DNA from: JAGOSA01 sp039795715
GTDB taxonomy: Bacteria > Patescibacteriota > Minisyncoccia > Phycocordibacterales > UBA9973
NCBI GenBank assembly: GCA_039795715.1
Contig: JBDKLD010000057.1
Coordinates: forward strand, 1 to 12,736
DNA length: 12,736 bases
Reading direction: 5' to 3'
Part shown: positions 8,084-12,736 of the stretch, one piece after another
Layout: each line of letters opens with the position of its first letter
Numbering within the stretch: position 1 is the first letter of the stretch
Position numbers and translations under genes: made by a program
The notes under the pieces: model-generated
Database searches by the model: none
What the model was told of the DNA's origin: nothing
The model's input: only the letters and a program-made list of their open reading frames with translations

Positions 8084-8110
8084 CCCTGCATGACATGTTG
8101 TCGTGCAGGG
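8084..8110. terminator. Bidirectional hairpin terminator between convergent operons
   Basis: A 12-bp stem (arms 8084-8095 and 8099-8110, one G-T wobble) closes a 3-base loop. A-rich sequence lies to the left (8074-8083) and CTATTTTCT to the right. It sits between the GtrA stop (8079) and the stop of the minus-strand DUF218-like gene (8127). On the minus strand it is followed by a run of T, and on the plus strand by a shorter T-rich tail, so it can serve both directions and is better formed for the minus strand. Confidence 0.85.
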
Positions 8111-8126
8111 CTATTTTCTAAAAAAC

Positions 8127-8783
8127 TCATCGTATTGATTCACGAACTCTGTAATACTCAACTAATTCTTCGTATGTTGCCAGGTTGTGAGCAACTCCTT
8201 GTATCAGTGAATACTCAAGACCTATATGTTTCCATCTCTCCATGAAGAATAGATTTTGAGACCCAGCAGTTTTTTCAAAAAAATTACATTTGGGTGAGAT
8301 ACAGTAGATTTTCATCCAGTAGCCGGCATCTTTCATTGATCTAATCAAAGCCCGCATGCACCTCGCCAGCTGGTGTGGTTGGGCAAGAACGACGGCCGAT
8401 TTCCAACCTTTCTTTTTTGCATATGCAACCATGTGCCTTGATTCTTGAGCTGTCGTTTTTGCCGGCTCGAAGAATTCAATCTTTTTAACAAATCGCATAT
8501 TAAGTTTTTTCACCCATTCTGCTTTGGATTGCCCGTATTCTTCTTTTGCTTCCAGGCCATTGATGAGGATATATTCAACAGCCCCACTGTGGTATGTTTT
8601 GGAAGCTAGATTAAATAATAGATCATTTGCGTCTGCCGAGACACGACCAAAGAAAAATAAAGCGTCGACGGGTTTTTCAAGCTTGTCTGTAGTTGTTAAA
8701 ATTGCCGAGATTAATTTGTATGGGGGAAAGAGAGAGTTTATTCGTCTCATAAGCCACAAAAATGGCCGTAATGTATTTTTCAA
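8127..8783 (-). CDS. DUF218/YdcF-like protein, TTG start
   Basis: About 218 residues from the preferred TTG start at 8783. A GTG at 8807 in the same frame would add eight residues, but a perfect AAGGAGG (8789-8795) lies inside that extension and 5 bases before the TTG, so the TTG is the likely start. The core resembles the DUF218 (YdcF/SanA/ElyC) fold: a hydrophobic strand ALFFFGR, a YILINGLEAKEE strand-loop, an E-P-A-K-T-T-A-Q-E-S segment in the place of the usual NTxEN, and VVLAQPHQLARCMRAL in the place of the usual V-T-S-x-x-H-x-x-R. It ends with TGA. There is no clear membrane helix. DUF218 proteins are linked to envelope and polysaccharide metabolism in other bacteria, but their chemistry is unsettled. 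It is third in the minus-strand group and has its own promoter. Confidence 0.65.
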   Translation of the reverse strand: MKNTLRPFLWLMRRINSLFPPYKLISAILTTTDKLEKPVDALFFFGRVSADANDLLFNLASKTYHSGAVEYILINGLEAKEEYGQSKAEWVKKLNMRFVKKIEFFEPAKTTAQESRHMVAYAKKKGWKSAVVLAQPHQLARCMRALIRSMKDAGYWMKIYCISPKCNFFEKTAGSQNLFFMERWKHIGLEYSLIQGVAHNLATYEELVEYYRVRESIR

Positions 8784-8788
8784 TAGGA

Positions 8789-8795
8789 CCTCCTT
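8789..8795 (-). promoter_or_regulatory. Shine-Dalgarno AAGGAGG deciding the TTG start
   Basis: The minus strand reads AAGGAGG here, 5 bases before a TTG codon (8783-8781) in frame with the DUF218-like protein. This is the best SD in the window and the reason the shorter start is preferred over the GTG at 8807. Confidence 0.8.
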
Positions 8796-8849
8796 ATTTA
8801 TGTGCACCGATTTAGGAGCGCACTGGTTATTTAGTGAATTTTATTACTG

Positions 8850-8878
8850 TTTATAGCACAAACTATATAGAAAGTCAA
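8850..8878 (-). promoter_or_regulatory. Sigma70-type promoter with extended -10 for the DUF218-like gene
   Basis: On the minus strand, TTGACT (8878-8873) and TATAAA (8855-8850) are separated by exactly 17 bases, and TGC immediately precedes the -10, giving an extended -10. The -35 overlaps the TGA stop of the upstream oxidoreductase gene. Transcription would begin near 8843, leaving a leader of about 60 bases before the TTG. This lets the third gene be expressed apart from the first two. Confidence 0.75.
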
Positions 8879-9840
8879 TAAATACCAGCGCGGGCTTTTT
8901 CTATAAGTTCTTGAACTCTCAAGCCCTCGGTAAAAGAAGGGGACATCTGTTTTTTCTGCTGGCAGGCGGTGACAAATCTTTGCGCCATTATTTTGACTAT
9001 CTTTACTCGCTCGTCTTCGTTTTTTTTGCCAGCATTTTTCTTGACCCTGATTTGTTTTTCAGTGCCGTTACTCTGTATGATGATCGAAAAACCATCAACA
9101 ACAGCATGCTCATTTTCGAGCACAATATTGCCATTATCACATTGGAATTCTAGTCTATGTCCGATTTCACCCCTTGAATTGCAAGCTATTTGCGCGTTAC
9201 CGGTTGCGCCGTTTGCAAACGTGAATAGCATGTCAGCGCCGACTTCAGCACCATTCTTGCTTTCTTTTGAGTGAGTAAGAACAGTTTTGATGCTTTTTAT
9301 TTTGCCGGCAAAATGTTCAAGGTAGTAGAAGCCATGAGAAAAATAGAAGGATAAAATACCGCCACCATCTTTGACACTAGTTTTCCACGATGAACGTTCG
9401 TATTTTATATCGCCCGAAAGCCAATTCCAGTTTACTGAAATATGTTGCAGTTCGCCGAACATTTTTTTGTCGAGCATTTCCTTTACCTTTTTCCATTCAG
9501 CAATTTCAGGAAAGAGAAAATCAATACCGTGGGTAATTTTATTTTTCTTGGCGAGCGTCAGTAATTCTTTGGCCTGCGTTACGTTTGTTGCCAGAGGCTT
9601 TTCAGCAAATACGTGTAGACCATTTTGCATTGCGGTTTTGGCTATTTTATATTGCTCGTTTGGTGGAGTTGCAATGGCTACAGCGTCCAGCTCACCACTT
9701 GCAAGAGCTTTCTGCCATTCATACTTTCCATTTTTCCCTTTACTATATACTCCAATAACCTTACATCCTTTCACAGAGTTAAATGCCGGGAGTAAGCCTA
9801 CTTTTCCAAAATGAGTTCCGATGATACCAATTTTTATCAT
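8875..9840 (-). CDS. Gfo/Idh/MocA-family NAD(P)-dependent oxidoreductase
   Basis: A 321-residue protein, close to family length. The N-terminal Rossmann fold starts IKIGIIGTHFGKVG (2-15), a somewhat altered G-x-G-x-x-G loop with His-Phe. Next come VAIATPP (54-60) and the family signature AEKPLATN (79-86), whose Lys81 is the expected catalytic/cofactor residue. The C-terminal alpha/beta sheet domain contains DGGGILSFYFSHGFYYLEHF (158-177), with His169 at the position of the family's conserved His. Such enzymes oxidise or reduce sugar or cyclitol hydroxyls, often on nucleotide sugars. The gene lies 18 bases after the methyltransferase gene and is preceded by AAGGAGA eight bases before the ATG, so the two are translationally close. 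A role in making a modified nucleotide sugar for envelope glycans is inferred. Substrate and cofactor choice cannot be read. It ends with TGA. Confidence 0.9.
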   Translation of the reverse strand: MIKIGIIGTHFGKVGLLPAFNSVKGCKVIGVYSKGKNGKYEWQKALASGELDAVAIATPPNEQYKIAKTAMQNGLHVFAEKPLATNVTQAKELLTLAKKNKITHGIDFLFPEIAEWKKVKEMLDKKMFGELQHISVNWNWLSGDIKYERSSWKTSVKDGGGILSFYFSHGFYYLEHFAGKIKSIKTVLTHSKESKNGAEVGADMLFTFANGATGNAQIACNSRGEIGHRLEFQCDNGNIVLENEHAVVDGFSIIIQSNGTEKQIRVKKNAGKKNEDERVKIVKIMAQRFVTACQQKKQMSPSFTEGLRVQELIEKARAGIY

Positions 9841-9858
9841 GATTGAAGTCTCCTTGCC

Positions 9859-11154
9859 CTAGTCCTTCGGAATTTTAACTTTGGAATTTCTGACAATTCT
9901 GAGCTTTGGCAGGGGAATGACGAAATCAGCTTTCAGGCCAGCCTTTTTGAGTCGTGGAATTATCACTTCGGCATAGTGCCATGCCAAGATCACAATGTAG
10001 TCCGGCTGTTCCTTTTGTAATATTTTTTCATGAACAACAGGAATGTGTTTCCCTGGTAAGTACATACCAAGTTTCAATGATGTTGGAAGTTCTGCCAAGT
10101 AGGGAAGCAGTTCTTTGCTGACGCCATAATAATTGAGTAGTGTCGATGCTCGGCCCGGAGAAGACTTGCCAACGATAGATTTGCCGGATTTTTTAACTTT
10201 TAAAATAAAATCCATAAAATCCGCACGCGAGTTTTTGGCTCGTTCGGCAAATGCCGTATACGTAGAAAGTTTTCCAAGTCCAGCTTTTTTCTCAAGTTTT
10301 AGTAAATCAGTCACACGTGAACTTACAGAGCGACCTTTGCCTTTTGTAATATGTACACGAATGTTGCCACCATACCTGTCGCCACGCTCGACGTCGGTTA
10401 CGGTAAAATCATAATAGCTAAAAAGTTTTATGAGGGACTGTAGGGAGTACGTCCTGAGATGCTCATGATATATAGTGTCAAACTGCCCGCCCTGAATGAC
10501 GTCTAGTAAATAGTGTGTTTCAGAAATAAAGACACCGTCGTCTTCGAGCAAGTTGTAAATGCCGGTGATAACTTCACCGATTTCCTGCATGTGAGCGAAG
10601 ACATTTGTGGTGGTAATGACTTTGGCTTTGCCGTACTTCTTTTTGATCATCTCGGACGTTTCCAAATCAAAAAATGTTTGCAGTGTTAATATGCCGTGTT
10701 TGTTTGCATACTTTGCAATATTGGTCGGCTCAACACCAAGAATTCTGATACCGTAGCTTTTGAAACCACCGAGCAGTGTTCCGTCGTTTGAACCGATGTC
10801 GATAGCAATATGCTTCGATGTTATTCCGTATTTTTTAATTAACGACTGAGCAATATTCTTCTGGTAGTCGGCGAGAGGTTTTGAAATCCCACTGCGGTAT
10901 GGATACCCGGGATGGTAGACGACACTACCATCAACGCAATAATCAATTTGAACACAGGTGCATTCTTTGCACCACATCATGCGGAGAGGATATGTGAGTT
11001 CCGGCCGACCCAACATTTCTTTAGTCAGCAACGTATCACACAATGGCTGGAAACCTAGGTCAAGAATCATGTGCAACTTTGTCGAACCACAGATTTGGCA
11101 GGTAGTTATTTGCCCGGTCTTCACAGAGTGGTGCTTGGGGTACTTTAGGCTCAT
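9859..11154 (-). CDS. Sugar C-methyltransferase (zinc-binding/SAM/C-terminal domain type)
   Basis: A 431-residue three-domain protein of usual family length. The N-terminal zinc site has C19-x2-C22 and C62-x2-C65. The SAM-binding motif I is IAIDIGSNDGTLL (116-128), with acidic E142 at the end of strand 2. The motif YHEH (229-232) matches Tyr222/Glu224/His225 of the sugar C-3'-methyltransferase TcaB9 in spacing; this catalytic set deprotonates a keto-sugar before methyl transfer. The C-terminal domain has GKSSPGRASTLLNYYG and DYIVILAWHYAEVI, as in Methyltransf_14 proteins. Expected substrate: an NDP-4-keto-deoxysugar; the exact sugar is unknown. It is the first gene of the minus-strand group, followed 18 bases later by the oxidoreductase. 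No SD precedes the ATG; its promoter would lie in 11155-11355. It ends with TAG. Confidence 0.9.
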   Translation of the reverse strand: MSLKYPKHHSVKTGQITTCQICGSTKLHMILDLGFQPLCDTLLTKEMLGRPELTYPLRMMWCKECTCVQIDYCVDGSVVYHPGYPYRSGISKPLADYQKNIAQSLIKKYGITSKHIAIDIGSNDGTLLGGFKSYGIRILGVEPTNIAKYANKHGILTLQTFFDLETSEMIKKKYGKAKVITTTNVFAHMQEIGEVITGIYNLLEDDGVFISETHYLLDVIQGGQFDTIYHEHLRTYSLQSLIKLFSYYDFTVTDVERGDRYGGNIRVHITKGKGRSVSSRVTDLLKLEKKAGLGKLSTYTAFAERAKNSRADFMDFILKVKKSGKSIVGKSSPGRASTLLNYYGVSKELLPYLAELPTSLKLGMYLPGKHIPVVHEKILQKEQPDYIVILAWHYAEVIIPRLKKAGLKADFVIPLPKLRIVRNSKVKIPKD

Positions 11155-11355
11155 ATGACAGTTTTTATTAGAGCACTTAATAGTAGAAAAAACAATATAT
11201 GTGTACCTCTAGACTTTTAAAAACTATGATATAATTATTGTCACAGATGTTTATGGTTACAGTAGTTTTTCACCTGTAAAAGTGGATAAGTCTTTTGCAA
11301 TAATAAACACAAGCTGTATAATTGGGTCTGAAATTATTACTAGTAAGATAAATTT
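11155..11355. promoter_or_regulatory. Divergent intergenic regulatory region
   Basis: About 200 AT-rich bases separate the minus-strand methyltransferase from the plus-strand membrane protein. For the minus strand a weak candidate is GTGACA (11244-11239), 17 bases, TTTAAA (11221-11216). For the plus strand the better candidate is listed separately; another TATAAT (11230-11235) lacks a good -35. An imperfect palindrome TTTcACctGTaAAA (11268-11281) could be an operator. No ORF is supported here. Confidence 0.5.
11294..11322 (+). promoter_or_regulatory. Candidate sigma70 promoter for the membrane-anchored protein gene
   Basis: A perfect TATAAT at 11317-11322 is preceded by TTTGCA (11294-11299, 17-base spacing) or TTGCAA (11295-11300, 16-base spacing), each matching four of six -35 bases. 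The start would be near 11329, giving a leader of roughly 27 bases before the ATG at 11356, with no SD in it. Confidence 0.6.
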
Positions 11356-11829
11356 ATGAAAAATACAAGTACAAAAAGCATTTTAATTGTTCTCATCGTT
11401 TTGGTCATTGCTATGGCTGGTGCTGCTGGTTACTTTTACCTCCAGTATTCGAAGGTTAAGAAAAATCCTCAAGCAGTCGCGCAAGCAGAAGTTGATCAGC
11501 TCGTTGCAAAGGTAGGTCAATTGATCGTCCTTCCAACTGATGAAACTCCTACTATCGCCACAGTCAGTGACCCTGAGAAGCTTAAAGACCAAGCATTCTT
11601 CAAGAGCGCACAGGCAGGCTACAAGGTTTTGATTTACACAAAAGCCAAGAAAGCAGTGCTCTATGATCCAATAACAAACAAGATTGTTGAGGTTGCCCCA
11701 CTTTCTATCGGTGATCAGTCAAAGACATCAACTACTCCAAAGTCAACTACTCCGACGACAACAACTCCAGCTACTGGCACGACAACAACTCCAGCTACTG
11801 GCACGACAACAACTCCAAAGAATCCATAG
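11356..11829 (+). CDS. Small signal-anchored protein with Thr/Pro tail, function unknown
   Basis: A 157-residue protein. A Lys-bearing N-terminus is followed by one hydrophobic helix (about 9-29, SILIVLIVLVIAMAGAAGYF), then a charged stretch and a compact domain (about 44-118) with segments VAKVGQLIVLPTDETPTIA, DQAFFKSAQAGYKVLIYT and KAVLYDPITNKIVEVAPL. The tail (about 120-157) is nearly all Thr, Pro, Ser, Gly and Ala. This architecture, with the order LPTDETPT / FF..A..GDKVLIY / A.LYDP...KI, recurs as a conserved hypothetical family in CPR genomes. I know no function for it. Topology suggests a membrane anchor with an outside domain, and the Thr/Pro tail resembles O-glycosylated linkers. The next gene starts 7 bases after its stop, so co-transcription is likely. 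No SD precedes the ATG. Confidence 0.8.
   Translation: MKNTSTKSILIVLIVLVIAMAGAAGYFYLQYSKVKKNPQAVAQAEVDQLVAKVGQLIVLPTDETPTIATVSDPEKLKDQAFFKSAQAGYKVLIYTKAKKAVLYDPITNKIVEVAPLSIGDQSKTSTTPKSTTPTTTTPATGTTTTPATGTTTTPKNP
11757..11817 (+). repeat. 24-bp tandem repeat in the Thr/Pro tail
   Basis: Two identical 24-base copies (11757-11780, 11781-11804) are followed by the first 13 bases of a third (11805-11817). They are in frame and encode Thr-Thr-Pro-Ala-Thr-Gly-Thr-type units. Identical copies make the tail prone to length change by slippage in 8-residue steps. Confidence 0.95.
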
Positions 11830-11836
11830 TCAAAAA

Positions 11837-12736
11837 ATGAACTTTGGTGACGGAATAAGCATAGTAAAGAAAGCTCACAAAGAGGGTAATCAATTTACCC
11901 TCTTTGTTGTATTAGCGCTAGGATTGTTACTATTTTCGGCCACAAAAACCTCGGCAGAAGACTATTCTAGCAGTAACTTTATTGTTCGAGACCCTGTGGT
12001 TACGATAGAGGGCGGATCTTCGACCTCGACGAGCTTCCAGTACTTCTCAAGCAGTGGGCAAGTGAGCTCGAGCGAGACAACAAGTTCGACTTTTATTGAT
12101 AGAGCAGGTTTCTTGTATTTCCCTGTGGCATCAACGCCAGTTTTGTCAGCTTCGGGTGGGGCTTTGCAGGTGAGTTTGAGTTGGACAGCGGCCGTTGGTA
12201 CTTTTGCAAATGTTACCAATTATGAGCTTGGTGTTTCGACCGTAAATGGCGGTCCATATACTTTCCAATCTGTCGGCAATGTTACATCGTATGTAAAGAC
12301 CGGTCTTAGTGCCGGTACAACATACTACTTTTTGGTAAAAGCTTATGCTGGAACGCTCTATTTGATAGGTTCTTCGCAAGCGAGTGCGACAACGAATTCT
12401 GCAGTGACTCCTCCTGCCGGTGGTGGCGGAGGTGGTGGAGGCGGTGGCGGTTTTGGTCCGCCTGCACCTACTCCGACACCAACTCCATCCGGGGGTGCGA
12501 CGGTGACATTTACGGGGAAAGCCTACCCGCTTAGCTCAGTAACCATACTCAAAGACGCGCAGGTAGTGGCGACAACGGTCGCAGGTTCTGATGCTAGTTT
12601 CCAAATCAATCTTTCCAATCTAAATTCAGCTAGTTACATTTTCTCTGTCTACGGCACCGACAACCAAGGAGTTCGCTCTTTGCCGATTTCATTGCCGATA
12701 ACAGTAACGGAAGGTGCAACAGCAAATGTTACTGGA
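11837..12736 (+). CDS. Secreted FN3/Ig-like surface protein, 3'-truncated
   Basis: An open frame from the ATG at 11837 runs exactly 300 codons to the window edge with no stop. A basic N-region and hydrophobic core (about 20-35) end in T-S-A before E41-D42, a plausible signal peptidase I site. Residues 43-97 are Ser/Thr-rich with a SSSNF...STSFQYFSSSG...AGFLYFP pattern. An FN3-like domain spans about 100-187 (W117, Y130, then LSAGTTYYFLVKAY). A linker of 11 consecutive glycines (196-206) and Pro/Thr repeats follow. Residues 220-300 form another Ig-like or carboxypeptidase-regulatory-like domain (VTFTGKAYPLSSVTILKDAQ...YIFSVYGTDNQGVRS). This layout is common in Parcubacteria surface proteins. 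It lies 7 bases after the previous gene. The start lacks an SD, and a strong hairpin overlaps codons 14-24, so a later start is conceivable, though it would cut the signal peptide. Role: probably cell-surface structure or adhesion; unknown in detail. Confidence 0.8.
   Translation, partial: MNFGDGISIVKKAHKEGNQFTLFVVLALGLLLFSATKTSAEDYSSSNFIVRDPVVTIEGGSSTSTSFQYFSSSGQVSSSETTSSTFIDRAGFLYFPVASTPVLSASGGALQVSLSWTAAVGTFANVTNYELGVSTVNGGPYTFQSVGNVTSYVKTGLSAGTTYYFLVKAYAGTLYLIGSSQASATTNSAVTPPAGGGGGGGGGGGFGPPAPTPTPTPSGGATVTFTGKAYPLSSVTILKDAQVVATTVAGSDASFQINLSNLNSASYIFSVYGTDNQGVRSLPISLPITVTEGATANVTG
11877..11907 (+). terminator. 13-bp perfect hairpin inside the start of the FN3 protein gene
   Basis: Arms 11877-11889 and 11895-11907 are perfectly complementary around the loop TCAAT, and the sequence after the right arm is TGTTGTATT, only modestly T-rich. 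It looks like a rho-independent terminator or attenuator between the small membrane protein gene and the downstream gene. It lies within the apparent coding region (codons 14-24). Whether it terminates, attenuates or is translated through is unknown. Confidence 0.6.

Noticed and set aside
8524..8856. Plus-strand frame of 110 codons over the DUF218-like gene
   Set aside because: It is antisense to a gene with a convincing promoter and SD, and shows no recognisable motif.
8911..9814. Plus-strand frames over the oxidoreductase gene
   Set aside because: The minus strand carries clear Rossmann and EKP motifs; the opposite frames are shadows rich in Phe/Ser.
12415..12455. GGT/GGC-rich run as a regulatory repeat or homology to the adhesin Gly-rich domain
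   Set aside because: It is simply an in-frame 11-Gly linker; its similarity to the adhesin is low-complexity only.
1..12736. Alternative genetic code (TGA as Gly)
   Set aside because: The oxidoreductase and DUF218-like genes end properly at TGA at the expected family length, and no internal TGA needs readthrough.
1..12736. tRNA, rRNA, CRISPR array or insertion sequence
   Set aside because: No cloverleaf, conserved rRNA stretch, spaced direct repeats or transposase motifs were seen; intergenic gaps are too short for most of these.

Overview
The window looks like a chromosomal segment of a Candidate Phyla Radiation (Patescibacteria) bacterium, probably Parcubacteria-like. The evidence is indirect. 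The long modular tail-fibre-like surface protein at the left, the small signal-anchored Thr/Pro-tailed protein, and the FN3/Ig surface protein with a poly-Gly linker at the right resemble protein types I associate with that group. Genes are tightly packed and most plus-strand starts lack a Shine-Dalgarno (SD) site. TAA, TAG and TGA all act as stops, so this is the standard bacterial code, not the TGA=Gly code of Gracilibacteria. No rRNA, tRNA, CRISPR array, insertion sequence or phage structural cluster is visible.

Layout. (1) 2-4864, plus: a very large exported adhesin-like protein (at least 1620 aa), open through the left edge and so 5'-truncated. It has a repetitive Thr/Ser/Asp/Gly-rich stalk, a glycine-rich domain, a domain resembling phage-fibre autocleavage modules, a coiled-coil segment, a lectin-like beta domain and a C-terminal DUF5011-type Ig domain. 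(2) 4902-8079, plus: three closely spaced envelope glycosylation genes, namely a GT-C-like membrane protein with a TPR tail, a DPM1-like GT2 and a GtrA-type membrane protein. A strong hairpin at 8084-8110 separates them from the convergent genes. (3) 8127-11154, minus: a zinc-binding sugar C-methyltransferase, a Gfo/Idh/MocA oxidoreductase and a DUF218/YdcF-like protein. The last has its own promoter and most likely a TTG start. (4) 11155-11355: a divergent regulatory region. (5) 11356 to the right edge, plus: a small membrane-anchored protein with a Thr/Pro tail, then a secreted FN3/Ig-like protein that runs off the window. A 13-bp perfect hairpin lies in its signal-peptide region.

How the genes may work together (inference): the GT2, GtrA and GT-C proteins match the three roles of a Gtr cassette, which are making a polyprenyl-phosphate sugar, flipping it, and transferring it outside the membrane. 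The minus-strand methyltransferase and oxidoreductase could build a modified sugar. The Thr/Ser-rich proteins on both sides are plausible, untested acceptors. The window reads as a cell-surface module of adhesins plus envelope glycosylation.
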